Below, in pieces: positions 7,303 through 16,369 of a stretch of 64,000 bases of DNA. Origin of the DNA: Natronobiforma cellulositropha (GTDB lineage: Archaea; Halobacteriota; Halobacteria; Halobacteriales; Natrialbaceae); assembly GCF_025629245.1 (NCBI RefSeq), contig NZ_JANZXN010000005.1:1-64000 (forward strand), read 5' to 3'. The position numbers and the translations under genes are program-made. Below the pieces are notes generated by a model. It did no database searches. It was given only the letters and a program-made list of their open reading frames with translations, and was not told the origin of the DNA. Each line of letters opens with the position of its first letter. Within the stretch, counting starts at the first letter, position 1.

Positions 7303-8019
7303 ATGGCGAGTCCCACACGGCGTCGGATGCCGGAGCGCCCCGATGTGAGTTTCGTCGTCCCGGCGAGAAACGAACGCGAGTACCTCCGCGGGACGCTCTC
7401 GAGCATCGCGAGTCTGGACACGGCCTACGAGTACGAGGTGCTCGTCGTCGACGGTGGCTCGAGCGACGGCACCCGAGCGGTCGCCACCGAGTACGACGTG
7501 ACGCTCCTCGAACAGTCGGGGCGGGGAATCGGCGCGGGTCGCCACGAGGGCGCACAGGCCGCCCGCGGCGAGTGGCTGGTGTTCGTCGACGCCGACACCG
7601 AACTCAGGGCGAACTACCTGACGGCGATGCTCGGATTTTTAGAGGGCGAGCGGCTGGCGGCGGCGAGTTCGCGCTGTCGGATCACCGGTCCCGCGAAGGC
7701 GAAACTGGTGGAGACGACGATCAACCACGTCTTCTCACGGCTGGCCTACCCAATCCTGCCGGGGTTCAACCTCGTCGTCCACCACCGGGCCTACGAGCGT
7801 GCGGGTGGCTTTCCGAACGTCGCGAACGAGGACACGGCGTTCAGTCGCGGGCTCGCCCGGCAGGTGCCGACGGGCTACTGCCCACAGGTGCTCGTCGAGA
7901 GTTCCGGGCGCAGAATCGAGCGCTGTGGGCTGACCGGCACGCTCGTACACTACCTGCGACTCGATGCCCACCGACTCCGCAGCGGCTACGGGCGCGATAC
8001 GAGCCAGCAAACGGGGTGA
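7303..8019 (+). CDS. Family 2 glycosyltransferase
   Basis: 238 aa GT-A fold glycosyltransferase. It has the N-terminal SFVVPARNE motif, D-G-G-S-S-D-G-T, and the metal-binding V-D-A-D-T-E near residue 95 where the sugar nucleotide binds. There is no clear transmembrane segment, so it would act at the cytoplasmic face, probably in glycan or lipid glycosylation. Acceptor and sugar cannot be told from sequence. A TATA-like CTTAAG lies about 30 bp before the ATG, implying a short leader. It is divergent from the CBS gene. Confidence 0.85.
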   Translation: MASPTRRRMPERPDVSFVVPARNEREYLRGTLSSIASLDTAYEYEVLVVDGGSSDGTRAVATEYDVTLLEQSGRGIGAGRHEGAQAARGEWLVFVDADTELRANYLTAMLGFLEGERLAAASSRCRITGPAKAKLVETTINHVFSRLAYPILPGFNLVVHHRAYERAGGFPNVANEDTAFSRGLARQVPTGYCPQVLVESSGRRIERCGLTGTLVHYLRLDAHRLRSGYGRDTSQQTG

Positions 8020-8246
8020 CCGGTTCCGAGAACGCCGCATCGGCCGTTTCGACGCATCTCCGAGGGGTTCGACGCTCGAGCGACGGCGTTACTGACCGGG
8101 TCGTAAACCAGCAGGCGCGATACGAAATAGACGAGTCGACGAGGGCGTGCGACAGCTTCCAGCACAGATGGCTGGCTGCCGAGATGCACGAAGACGTGCT
8201 ACTCGCAGACGATGTGACACAGACGTTCAGTACAGCTGTCCGACGA

Positions 8247-8687
8247 TCAGTCGCCACGGTGGGCCCGCACTGGCTCTCCGGGGGAGAGTGCGGTGGCCGT
8301 CACCCACCCACCGACATAGCCGAATACGAGACCGAGCAGGAGTCCAATTCCCACCGCCAGTGCAAGGGTGAAGACGATCGTGAAGAGTGATTTCGGATGC
8401 GTCAGTCCCAGGAATACTGGCACGAAAAGTTCGAGCGGTGTGAGGAGACCACCAATGAACCCAGCGCGGATGCCAGCAGCACCCGGATCTGACGAGTAGG
8501 TCGCGGCGACGGCCCCCGCGAGGAATGGTCCGACGAGTACGAGACCAGCACCGGTGGTCCATATCGGGTTCGGCGGAGAGTAGAGAACGGCAGTGATCGG
8601 GAGCGAAGCTAGAAAGCCAGTGAGCGCGAATCGCCACGCACCAGTGGAAAGTGACACAGTACTCTTCTGGAAGGATGACTGACACAA
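8247..8687 (-). CDS. Four-helix membrane protein (DUF5518-like)
   Basis: 146 aa with four predicted membrane segments and glycine-rich turns such as P-F-L-A-G-A-V-A and G-F-I-G-G-L-L. The pattern resembles haloarchaeal DUF5518-type proteins of unknown function; that family assignment is from memory of the pattern only. It is convergent with the glycosyltransferase, with 227 bp between in which I see nothing. Confidence 0.55.
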   Translation of the reverse strand: MCQSSFQKSTVSLSTGAWRFALTGFLASLPITAVLYSPPNPIWTTGAGLVLVGPFLAGAVAATYSSDPGAAGIRAGFIGGLLTPLELFVPVFLGLTHPKSLFTIVFTLALAVGIGLLLGLVFGYVGGWVTATALSPGEPVRAHRGD

Positions 8688-9113
8688 ATAGATTTCGAGA
8701 GCGATCGGGCTGTAGTGAAGAGGAGAGATTCAGACCAACACCTATATCTGCGGCGTGCGCTTCGGTTCGCCTGATTCGATGCGCGCCGCCCTGTAACTGG
8801 GCCTGACTCGCAGGCCCACGACCCGCCCGCTCACTCGAGAGCGCGGCCGTTCGACCTCGGCGGCGGCAGTCGCCAGGGTCTCCTGCGACACTAGTCTGAC
8901 GAGCGACTCGCTCGGCGACCGAAAACACCCATGAGCACACACCACACACGACATGCACGGCGCACAGCGCAGACGGCCCGGAAGGCACAGCACGCACGGA
9001 AGCGAACGATCTGAGGGCGGCCACTCGAGCCTCGGCCCGAGAGACCCAGCATCGACGACACTCGAGTCGGGAGGGAGGAGCGAAACCACCAGCCAGCGCC
9101 GTGGAGGGAACGC
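8688..9113. other. Intergenic region, no gene seen
   Basis: About 425 bases between divergent genes. ORFs through it have arginine-rich or low-complexity translations and are not credible. A stretch near 8930-8960 is rich in CA dinucleotides. A GGAGGG-type ribosome-binding site sits just before the GTG start of the MATE gene. Confidence 0.55.
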
Positions 9114-10613
9114 GTGACGGACACGCCGGACCGGTCGACGCGGTTTACCGAGGGGTCGATCACGTGGCCGTTGCTCGCACTCGCCGGGCCGCTGATGGCG
9201 ACGCAACTGTTACAGGTCGTCTACAACCTCACGGACACCTTCTGGGTGGGACAGCTCGGCACGGACCCGGTGACGGCGCTGTCGTTCTCCTGGCCGATCA
9301 TCTTCTTGCTCGTCAGTGTCGGCGGCGGGATGACGACTGCGGGGACCATCCTCGTCTCCCAGCACGTCGGGGCTGGAAACGACGAGCGGGTGACCCGGGT
9401 CGCCGGTCAGACGCTCGGCTTCGCGCTCGTGATCGCCGTCGCCGCGGGGACCCTCGGCACCTACCTCACACCGCAGTTGCTCGCCGCCATCGGGTCGACG
9501 CCGGGGACGACGGTCCACAGCCTCGCGAGCACCTACACCCGGATCGTCTTCCTCGGGATGCCTTTCACCGTGAGCTTCTACGTCTTCCTCTCGCTCCTCC
9601 GCGGCTGGGGCGATACGAAGACGCCGATGTACCTGGCGACACTGAGCGTCGCACTCAACACCGCCCTCGACCCGTTCGCCGTCCTCGGCTTCGCCGACAA
9701 TCCGCTGTTCGGCTGGCTCGGACTCGAGGGACTCGAGTCGGCGCTGTTCGCCGCGACCGGCTTCTCGGGTCTCGGCGTCGCGGGGGCGGCGCTGGCGACG
9801 GTCGCCTCGCAGGGAGTGGCTGCGACAATCGGTCTCTGGCTGCTGTTCAGCGGCCACGTCGGCATCCACCTCTCGCTCGCAGACCTCCGGCCGGAGGCGA
9901 AGACGGTCGGAAAAATCGTCCGCATCGGCACCCCCGGAGCCATCGACCAGAGCACGGAGTCGGTCGCCGCCATCGTGATGACGGCGCTCATCGCGACCGT
10001 CAGCGCCGACGCGGTGGCCGCCTACGGCATCGGCAACCGGTTCATCTCGCTCGTCTGGCTCCCCACCGTCGCGATGGGGATGGCCGTCGAGACCGTCGTC
10101 GGCCAGAACCTCGGCCACGGCCGCCCGAAGCGCGCCCGCCACACGGTCTACGTCGCCATCGCCATCCTCTCGAGTGCCTTCCTCCTCGCCGGGGCGCTGA
10201 CGGTCGTCTTCGCTCGCCCCATCGTCGGCGTCTTCGTCACCGGTCCCGGAGCCGAGGCGGTCGTCGACCACGGCGAGACGTTCCTCAGAATCGTCGCGCC
10301 GACGTGGGCGATCATGGCCGTCTACCACATGATGAACGGCGCGTTCTACGGCTCGGGATCGACCCGGATGGCGATGGCCATCGGCGTGACGACCCTGTGG
10401 GGTGCCAGGGCGGTGTTCGCCCTGGTGTTCATCCTCGGCGTGGGGCTGGGAGCGAGTGGCGCGTGGTACGCCATCGCGCTCTCGAACGTCACCGCAGCGC
10501 TCGTCGGTGCGCTCGTGTTCTTCCGCGGGCGCTGGCTCGAGCACGTCATCGACACCGAGGACGAGACCACTGCTGCTGAACCGGCGACGACGGCGGGCGA
10601 CGGCGGTGGCTGA
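9114..10613 (+). CDS. MATE family efflux transporter
   Basis: 499 aa with about twelve membrane segments in two similar halves, typical MATE size and layout. The first half carries P-L-M-A-T-Q-L-L-Q-V-V-Y-N-L-T-D-T-F-W-V-G-Q and the second a matching A-I-D-Q-S-T-E-S region. Such proteins export cationic drugs or metabolites using Na+ or H+ gradients; the substrate here is unknown. The start is GTG with GGAGG seven bases upstream. The C-terminus ends in an acidic, Ala/Thr-rich tail. It is convergent with deoxyhypusine synthase, 7 bp apart. Confidence 0.9.
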   Translation: MTDTPDRSTRFTEGSITWPLLALAGPLMATQLLQVVYNLTDTFWVGQLGTDPVTALSFSWPIIFLLVSVGGGMTTAGTILVSQHVGAGNDERVTRVAGQTLGFALVIAVAAGTLGTYLTPQLLAAIGSTPGTTVHSLASTYTRIVFLGMPFTVSFYVFLSLLRGWGDTKTPMYLATLSVALNTALDPFAVLGFADNPLFGWLGLEGLESALFAATGFSGLGVAGAALATVASQGVAATIGLWLLFSGHVGIHLSLADLRPEAKTVGKIVRIGTPGAIDQSTESVAAIVMTALIATVSADAVAAYGIGNRFISLVWLPTVAMGMAVETVVGQNLGHGRPKRARHTVYVAIAILSSAFLLAGALTVVFARPIVGVFVTGPGAEAVVDHGETFLRIVAPTWAIMAVYHMMNGAFYGSGSTRMAMAIGVTTLWGARAVFALVFILGVGLGASGAWYAIALSNVTAALVGALVFFRGRWLEHVIDTEDETTAAEPATTAGDGGG

Positions 10614-10620
10614 GTGAGAG

Positions 10621-11652
10621 TTAGCCCTCGAGCCGTTCGCGCACGGCGGAGACGATCAGCGGCAGCGTGATCGAGGCGTCGGCGTAGACGGAGACGTTCT
10701 CGGCCGTCGGCTCGAGTTTACCCCAGGAGCGGGCTTCGTCGAGCGTCGCCCCCGAGAGACCGCCCGTCTGGGGTGGGTCCATCGTGAGCTGGACGGCGTA
10801 GTCGTAGGCACGCGGGGTGACGAGCATCGTCTGGAGGACGAAGTTCTTCGGAACACCACCGCCGACGACGAACGCGCCCGCCTCGTCGGCCTCGAAGGCG
10901 CGGTCGGTCAGCGAGGTCATGTCGGCGAGCGCGTCGAGCGTCAGCGAGGTGGTCTGGCCGTACATCCAGGCCTGCAAGCCGAGCACGGAGTCCTGGATCG
11001 CCGGGCAGTAGATCGGGACGTCGTGTTCGTAAGCCGCCGCAGCCACGCCCGCGTCCTCGGCGATACCCTCGCGGTCGTTCACCTCGGCGTTTGCCGTCCC
11101 GAGTTCGCGGGTCAGACGTTCGATCGAGACCGAGCCGTTCTCGTCGCACTCGCGCTCGAGCGGCGGGAACACCGACGCTCGGAGGTGGGACTCGAACGCG
11201 GCGAAGTGTTCCTGGGGGAGGTAGACGTTGTAGATGCGGTCGACACCCTCCTCGCGCAGGGTCTCGTCGTGTTCGCGCTCGGTCTTGCCCTCGGCGTGGG
11301 TCTCGCCGTGGTGGTGTTTGCCGCCGATGGCCTCGATGGCGTCGTGAGTGAGGTTCGCCCCCGTCGTGACGAGTACGTCGATGTAGCCGTCTCGGATCAG
11401 CTCGGAGACGACCCGACGCATCCCCGTCGGGACCATCGCCCCCGCGAGTCCGAAGAAGACGGTCACGTCCTCGTCGAACATCGCCTCAGTCACGTCGACG
11501 GCCTCGCTCAGGGTCGCCGCACCGAGTCCGGCGCGGCCGTACTCGAGCGCCAACTCGTTCGCGGTCAGCCCCGCGCGGGCGTCGGTGTGTCCCACCGGGT
11601 CGGGCGAAAACGTCTCTCGAGCGGGGTCTGCGTCTCCGTGCTCGTCGGTCAT
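10621..11652 (-). CDS. dys: Deoxyhypusine synthase
   Basis: 343 aa. Deoxyhypusine synthase uses NAD and a polyamine to attach an aminobutyl group to one lysine of initiation factor 5A. Family features are the V-F-F-G-L-A-G-A-M-V-P-T-G region, V-T-T-G-A-N-L-T-H-D binding NAD, Y-C-P-A-I-Q-D-S, and G-G-G-V-P-K-N-F containing the catalytic lysine. The frame is open 80 codons further upstream, but those codons lack the family pattern and overlap the Nif3-like gene, so the start is placed at MTDEHG. Its target eIF-5A and an agmatinase-like enzyme are 2.6-4 kb away on the same strand. Confidence 0.9.
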   Translation of the reverse strand: MTDEHGDADPARETFSPDPVGHTDARAGLTANELALEYGRAGLGAATLSEAVDVTEAMFDEDVTVFFGLAGAMVPTGMRRVVSELIRDGYIDVLVTTGANLTHDAIEAIGGKHHHGETHAEGKTEREHDETLREEGVDRIYNVYLPQEHFAAFESHLRASVFPPLERECDENGSVSIERLTRELGTANAEVNDREGIAEDAGVAAAAYEHDVPIYCPAIQDSVLGLQAWMYGQTTSLTLDALADMTSLTDRAFEADEAGAFVVGGGVPKNFVLQTMLVTPRAYDYAVQLTMDPPQTGGLSGATLDEARSWGKLEPTAENVSVYADASITLPLIVSAVRERLEG

Positions 11653-11701
11653 GTCCTCGAGTGAGACCGCCAGCGGTTTCAAGGGCGCGGATTCGCTGGC
11701 G

Positions 11702-12478
11702 TCAGAGACCTGTCGGCACGTCCAGATACGTCGTCTCGAGACCTGCCTCCCACTCCCCGACGAGTCGCTCGAGCGCGCGGACGCCGAACGTCTCTGTGGC
11801 GTAGTGGCCCGCGAGAAAGACCGAGAGTCCGGCCTCCTTCGCCTCGTGGTAGGCTTTCCCCTTCCCTTCGCCGGTGACGAGCGCGTCGGCACCCGCGGCG
11901 ACCGCCTCGTCGACGTAGTCGGTGCCGCTGCCGGTGACGACCGCGACCGACTCGATACGGTCGGGACCGAACGGGAGCACGTCGACGGGTTCGCCGCCGG
12001 TGTCGAGAGCGGTCTCGAGGCGGTCGGCGAGCCTCTCCGCGGTGAGACCGCCGTCGGGGAGGTGGCCGCGCTGGCCGACGTACTCGGGACCGAGTTCGCC
12101 GAAGGGGGTGCGTTCCTCGAGTCCGAGTACGTCGGCGACGCCCGCGGCGTTGCCGAGTTCCTGGTGGCCGTCGAGCGGCAGGTGTGAGACGTAGAGCGCG
12201 ACGCCGTGGTCGAACAGCGGCGCGAGGCGGTCGTAGGTCCGGCCGGTCACCCGGTCGAAGCCGCCCCAGGAGAGACCGTGGTGGACGACGAGGACGTCCG
12301 CTCCGGCGTCGGCCGCGCGCTCGACCGTCTCGAGGACGCCGTCGACGGCGAAGGCGACGTGGTCGACAGACCCCTCGCGGGGACCGACCTGGAGACCGTT
12401 CGCGCTGGCGTCGAGGTCGGCGTAGGCGTCGGTTCGCAGCTCCGCGTCGAGTCGGTCGACGAACTCGGTGAGATCCAT
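11702..12478 (-). CDS. Nif3-like dinuclear metal centre protein
   Basis: 258 aa of the NIF3/YbgI family, sometimes annotated as GTP cyclohydrolase type 2. Metal-binding residues are visible as V-V-H-H-G-L near residue 65, Y-V-S-H-L-P-L-D near 97 and a C-terminal G-H-Y-A-T-E. Family members form toroidal hexamers with two metals per subunit; their physiological reaction is uncertain. The gene lies 49 bp upstream of dys on the same strand, so the two may be co-transcribed. Confidence 0.85.
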   Translation of the reverse strand: MDLTEFVDRLDAELRTDAYADLDASANGLQVGPREGSVDHVAFAVDGVLETVERAADAGADVLVVHHGLSWGGFDRVTGRTYDRLAPLFDHGVALYVSHLPLDGHQELGNAAGVADVLGLEERTPFGELGPEYVGQRGHLPDGGLTAERLADRLETALDTGGEPVDVLPFGPDRIESVAVVTGSGTDYVDEAVAAGADALVTGEGKGKAYHEAKEAGLSVFLAGHYATETFGVRALERLVGEWEAGLETTYLDVPTGL

Positions 12479-12573
12479 ACGCGGGCGTTCGGGAGCGAGG
12501 GGTTTGTATCCTGGCGGTTGTCGTGTGTGATCGAACAGCAACGAATTTGGCCCGTGGCACGAAGGGAACGGGC

Positions 12574-13395
12574 ATGAGTCGGCTCGCGGCCGTCGTCCTC
12601 GTCGTCCTCCTGGCGGGGTGTGGCGGGTTCGCTGGAGAGGGAGCAGTCGACCGAGAGCCGTTCGGCGTCGAGGAGCCACTCGAGTCGTCGCTCGCGGGCG
12701 GGGAGACGGCCGAGGCGGTAGCGCCCGGCCTGGCGAGCGACGGCGTCTTCGACGGGGATGCGCTGTACGACGCACACCACAGGGCGCTCGACGGACAGTC
12801 GTACACCCAGTCGATCAGGGGAGAGTACGTAGACGAACGGACCGTGGTGGGGACGTACGACCTCGAGGTCGAGTCGGCAGAGAGGGGGCGGACCGTTCTC
12901 GCGACGAAACACATCCGTGGCGAACACGGCGACCTCGAAGCGGGGGTGCGAACCCACTGGATCGACGACGGTGAACGGATCGTCCGCACCGACGCGGTGA
13001 ACGGGTCGGTATCGTACAGCCGAGAGCGACCGCAACAGGTGTGGACGCCGTTGGCCTGGGTCGTCACCTCGCTCGCGGAGGCGAACGAGACGAGCGTCGA
13101 GTGGATCGGCCAACACCAGGGCGAGGACCTCTACCGCCTCGAGACCGACGGCGGCCAGGTCCCGTTCACCTTCGAAGCGAACGAGACCCACGCCGTGAAC
13201 GCGCTCGTCAGGGGAGACGGACTCGTCGTCCAGTACGACCTCTGGGCGACCGACACGGAGACCGGACTCGAGTACGCAGAACGCACCACGCACACCCGCC
13301 TCGGCGAGACGAGACCCGAACCGCCGGCGTGGCTGACGGAGGCGCGTGAGGCACTCGGAGAGGAAGACGAGGACGAGTGGCGTGGTCCCATCTAG
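12574..13395 (+). CDS. Secreted lipoprotein, haloarchaeal type
   Basis: 273 aa beginning with a short signal peptide and the lipobox L-A-G-C near residues 13-16, so it is probably exported and lipid-anchored at the cysteine. The mature part is acidic and beta-rich, with repeated pairs such as V-G-T-Y-D-L-E-V and V-Q-Y-D-L-W-A-T-D resembling the LolA-like folds of haloarchaeal lipoproteins. The function is unknown. The start at MSRLAA is chosen because it places the signal peptide at the N-terminus. It is divergent from the Nif3-like gene. Confidence 0.75.
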   Translation: MSRLAAVVLVVLLAGCGGFAGEGAVDREPFGVEEPLESSLAGGETAEAVAPGLASDGVFDGDALYDAHHRALDGQSYTQSIRGEYVDERTVVGTYDLEVESAERGRTVLATKHIRGEHGDLEAGVRTHWIDDGERIVRTDAVNGSVSYSRERPQQVWTPLAWVVTSLAEANETSVEWIGQHQGEDLYRLETDGGQVPFTFEANETHAVNALVRGDGLVVQYDLWATDTETGLEYAERTTHTRLGETRPEPPAWLTEAREALGEEDEDEWRGPI

Positions 13396-13435
13396 GTGTC
13401 CGGTCCCGCGACCGCCACGGCCGGTCAGGAGAACG

Positions 13436-14257
13436 TCACGGCCGTGGTGCGCGGGTGAAGACGAACTCTCGGAGGAGTTTTCCGGCGAGCGTCGCCGCCT
13501 GGCCGTCGTCGCGGTCGTTGACCTCGACGACGTCGAAGCCGGTCGCGAACGGGGCGGCCGCCCGGACGGCGTCGCGGACCTGACGGGGCGTGAGACCGAA
13601 CGGCTCCATCGTCCCCGTCCCCGGCGCGAAGGCGGGGTCGAGCGCGTCGATGTCGACGCTCAGGTACGACTCCCGGCCCGCGAGTCGCTCCTCGAGTTGG
13701 CCGTCCGCCAGCCAGTCGTCGACGGCGTCGGGGGCGACGACCGTCACGTCGTCACGGGCGGCGCGCTCCCACTCGTCTTCGCTGCCCGTCCGCGCGCCGA
13801 CGACGATGGCTTCGTCGACGGTCTCGAGCACCCGTCGGGTGACACAGGCGTGTGAGAACGGGTCGCCGTCGTACTCGGCTCTGAGGTCGAGGTGGGCGTC
13901 GAGACAGACGAACACGTCGGGGTCACACGCCCTCACGCCGGCCTCGCTGACGGTGTGCTCTCCGCCGAGGAGCACCGGGACGGCATCGTCCCAGACCACG
14001 TCGGTGAGCACGCCCTCGAGCCACTCGAGGTAGGCTTCGGCGTCGTTCCAGGCGTGGACGTCGCCGTGGTCGGCAACGGCACAGTCGGAGAAGTGTCGGT
14101 CCGTCCGGTGGTCGTAGTCGTCGAACGTCGCGGCAAAAGATCGGATTCGCTGGGGACCGAAGCGGGTCCCCGGCTGAAAGGTCGTCGATACGTCCAGGGG
14201 CGCACCGACGACCACGAAGTTCGCGTCCTCGCGCTCGGCAGTCGCCCCAGGAAACAT
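13436..14257 (-). CDS. speB: Agmatinase-like ureohydrolase
   Basis: 273 aa of the arginase/agmatinase family, which hydrolyses a guanidino group using two Mn ions. Metal ligands are visible in G-G-E-H-T near residue 97, D-A-H-L-D near 120, and S-V-D-I-D-A-L-D-P with P-G-T-G near 205. Its ATG overlaps the TGA of eIF-5A by one base (TGATG), indicating translational coupling. Haloarchaea are thought to feed eIF-5A modification from agmatine, so this neighbour may act in hypusine synthesis; that link rests on context and general knowledge. Confidence 0.85.
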   Translation of the reverse strand: MFPGATAEREDANFVVVGAPLDVSTTFQPGTRFGPQRIRSFAATFDDYDHRTDRHFSDCAVADHGDVHAWNDAEAYLEWLEGVLTDVVWDDAVPVLLGGEHTVSEAGVRACDPDVFVCLDAHLDLRAEYDGDPFSHACVTRRVLETVDEAIVVGARTGSEDEWERAARDDVTVVAPDAVDDWLADGQLEERLAGRESYLSVDIDALDPAFAPGTGTMEPFGLTPRQVRDAVRAAAPFATGFDVVEVNDRDDGQAATLAGKLLREFVFTRAPRP

Positions 14258-14631
14258 CAGATGATCTTTCGCTGGCCCTCGAGTTCGAGGTACTCGATGT
14301 TGTCGTCGGGGGAGGCGTCGATGTCCTCGGGGATGAGCATCGTGAACGTCTCGTAGGTATCGAGGTCCATCACCTGCATGTCGTCGCCGTCGGTCGAGAC
14401 GACCTGGCCCTGTTTGCGGTCGATGATCGGGACCCAGATCTTCGCGTCGACCGGCTGGCTGAGCGAGCGCTTCTTGTTGTCGAAGACGCCACGGGCCTCG
14501 ATGCGGGCCTTCGCGCTGCCGTGTTTCCCTGGCTTGGCCGTGCTGTAGGCGTTGATCTTACACGCGGCGTCGTCGATCATCACGTAGCCGCCTTCCTGGA
14601 GGTCGCGAACTTCCTTCTGCTGTTTCGCCAT
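14257..14631 (-). CDS. eif5A: Translation factor aIF-5A
   Basis: 124 aa, normal length for archaeal IF-5A. The factor binds the ribosomal E site and relieves stalling, for example at proline runs, once a lysine is converted to deoxyhypusine or hypusine. The modified lysine is in the loop P-G-K-H-G-S-A-K near residue 36. The N-terminal SH3-like domain and the C-terminal OB domain ([12 protein letters not shown] onward) are both complete. It is the first gene of a two-gene operon with the agmatinase-like gene. Confidence 0.95.
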   Translation of the reverse strand: MAKQQKEVRDLQEGGYVMIDDAACKINAYSTAKPGKHGSAKARIEARGVFDNKKRSLSQPVDAKIWVPIIDRKQGQVVSTDGDDMQVMDLDTYETFTMLIPEDIDASPDDNIEYLELEGQRKII

Positions 14632-14788
14632 GGGAGCGGATAATCAACCGAGCGGCATAAACCGTTTGGAACCGACTCGAGGACGGTAGCAGGACGCGAG
14701 CGGCCAGTACGGCGAATATCGGCCGTCGAGCGAGAACGCGAACGCGGCCGACAGAGGTTTTTCTCCCACGCCCACCTCTGCGTACGTG

Positions 14789-15286
14789 ATGGAGACGGTC
14801 GCCCTCGCCGGCGTGTTGGCCGCCCTGCTCGCACTCGCGGTCGTCCTCACCCACCGTCGCCGTGTACGCCACCCGCTCGCGTCCGCGGCGAACGAAGCGC
14901 TCGAGCGTGACCTCCCGCCGGGCGTCGGGACCCACCTCGAGCGTGCCCCCGAGATCCGAGCCGTCGAACGGCGGCCGGACGGAACGGTAGTGCCGGTGGT
15001 CCGGGTCACCCTCGGCGTGGCCGACGAGCCGGGCACCGACCTCGTCTTCGAGTACGTCGCCGACGTGTTAGCGGCGCTCCACCCCGTCTTCGCCGACGAA
15101 CGACTCGAGCGCTACGACCTCGAGTTCACCTTCGGTCCCGACGGCCTGCTCGTCTCGCGCTCGTCTCGCCGGGTGTGCGTTCCTGCCGAAGTGGCCGAGG
15201 CGGCTGTGGGCGACTCGAACGCCCGGGCGCTCGAGCGGGCGGTGGAAGCCCATCCGGAGGGTGTGGGCTGGCTCGAGTCTCGGTGA
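14789..15286 (+). CDS. Hypothetical membrane-anchored protein
   Basis: 165 aa. One N-terminal membrane segment (residues about 4-20) is followed by an Arg-rich stop-transfer sequence, R-R-R-V-R-H, and a soluble acidic alpha/beta domain of about 130 residues. No known family is recognised. It starts at the ATG; a GTG one codon earlier is also in frame. It is divergent from eIF-5A. Host-like codon use with several CTCGAG sites. Confidence 0.6.
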   Translation: METVALAGVLAALLALAVVLTHRRRVRHPLASAANEALERDLPPGVGTHLERAPEIRAVERRPDGTVVPVVRVTLGVADEPGTDLVFEYVADVLAALHPVFADERLERYDLEFTFGPDGLLVSRSSRRVCVPAEVAEAAVGDSNARALERAVEAHPEGVGWLESR

Positions 15287-15382
15287 GTGGGGTTCGATTA
15301 CCCCCCAAACGACCAAGGTCACCGTGCGTACACTAGAGAGCATGTCCAGCGTACAGGGTCTGTTGGGGCAGAGGAGAGGGCG

Positions 15383-15799
15383 ATGAGTGAGGACCTGCTA
15401 TCATATCCAACCGTGGATGAAATCCACGTGATTCACGAAGATATCGTCGAAGAGGGCGAGGAGACGGAGCCAGGAATACAAAACCCGCGAGATGTCGACT
15501 CAGCGCTGCACTACATCAGCGAAGGACACTACGGGAAGGTCCCAGAGACGATTCACGAGAAAGCAGCCCACTTGTTACGCATGCTCGTCACGGCACATCC
15601 CTACGTAGATGGGAACAAACGAACTGCACTGGCGGCGACAGAGGTGTTCTACGCGATGAACGGCTACTTGTTCACGTACGATGGTCGCGAGATCCGTCAG
15701 TGGCTACAGAAACTGGCGACAGATGCCGACAGTGTTGACATGGTCGAATTTGTATCGTACTGCCAGGAAAATTCGATCCGGACGGGCACAGAAGAGTGA
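15383..15799 (+). CDS. Fic/Doc-family protein, probable toxin
   Basis: 138 aa with the Fic signature H-P-Y-V-D-G-N-K-R-T near residues 72-81, close to the Doc consensus H-x-F-x-(D/G)-(A/G)-N-K-R. Doc toxins phosphorylate EF-Tu, whereas most Fic proteins AMPylate targets. The G-N-K form here fits the general Fic consensus, so the chemistry is uncertain. No inhibitory (S/T)xxxE(G/N) helix is evident. Start ATG 15383 follows a GGAGAGGG stretch; the frame is open 32 codons upstream. CTCGAG is absent, suggesting acquisition. Its TGA overlaps the GTG of the next gene, so the two are coupled. Confidence 0.75.
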   Translation: MSEDLLSYPTVDEIHVIHEDIVEEGEETEPGIQNPRDVDSALHYISEGHYGKVPETIHEKAAHLLRMLVTAHPYVDGNKRTALAATEVFYAMNGYLFTYDGREIRQWLQKLATDADSVDMVEFVSYCQENSIRTGTEE

Positions 15800-16245
15800 A
15801 ACGCATGACCGACGTAGACCCAGATACCATGGCCGACGCGGACAACAGGGACAGTGCGCCAACTCCTGTCGATCCAGACGTGCTCAGTGAACTCATTGCG
15901 CTCAGGGACAGGCTCCAAGAGTTGGACGACGAAGCGGGGACATCCCTTCTCGCTTCCGAAGTCGTTGCTGCATTCGACGCCCTCGACACCCTCGCAGAGG
16001 CGACACAGGCAGTCGATCCGCAGGAACTGGCCACACTCGCGAAGATTGCAGAGACGCTCGAGACGGTCTCCCAGACCCAAGACCGAGCCGCTCGGGTGTC
16101 TGCGACGCGAGAAGGGGTCCAACGCCTCCAGGAAGCATCTGAAGCGGCTGAATCAGTCGAGGAGCGAATGAACACCGTCCGAGTGACGTCGAAGCTGTTA
16201 CGCGAACTCAACCGTGAGACGTACGACGCGCTCGAACACGAGTGA
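15796..16245 (+). CDS. Coiled-coil partner of the Fic/Doc protein, candidate antitoxin
   Basis: 149 aa, almost entirely helical and acidic, with long runs of heptad-like Ala, Leu and Glu suggesting a coiled coil from about residue 30 to the end. It overlaps the Fic gene by four bases (GTGA). In Phd-Doc modules the antitoxin usually comes first and resembles a small DNA-binding protein; this one follows the toxin and does not look like Phd. It may be an unrelated neutraliser, or a structural partner. Alternative ATG starts lie at 15805 and 15829. Confidence 0.6.
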   Translation: MKRMTDVDPDTMADADNRDSAPTPVDPDVLSELIALRDRLQELDDEAGTSLLASEVVAAFDALDTLAEATQAVDPQELATLAKIAETLETVSQTQDRAARVSATREGVQRLQEASEAAESVEERMNTVRVTSKLLRELNRETYDALEHE

Positions 16246-16369
16246 GTCGGTGCACTCGAGTCCGCTGTCTGTGTCCGGAAACCGAACCTGCTAGCGGCGT
16301 CTCGCATCTGTGAACCGGACACGGCGCGCCCACCGCCATAGCCACCGACCATTTCCAGAAATTATATGT

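Noticed and set aside
8742-9206. Arginine-rich ORFs before the MATE gene
   Set aside because: Composition of a non-coding high-GC frame, no ribosome-binding site, partly antisense to the MATE gene.
9101-10579. Long ORFs in other frames of the MATE gene (including 9210-10544 on the minus strand)
   Set aside because: Arg/Asp/Gly-rich translations typical of antisense or shifted frames in high-GC genes; the MATE frame has clear homology.
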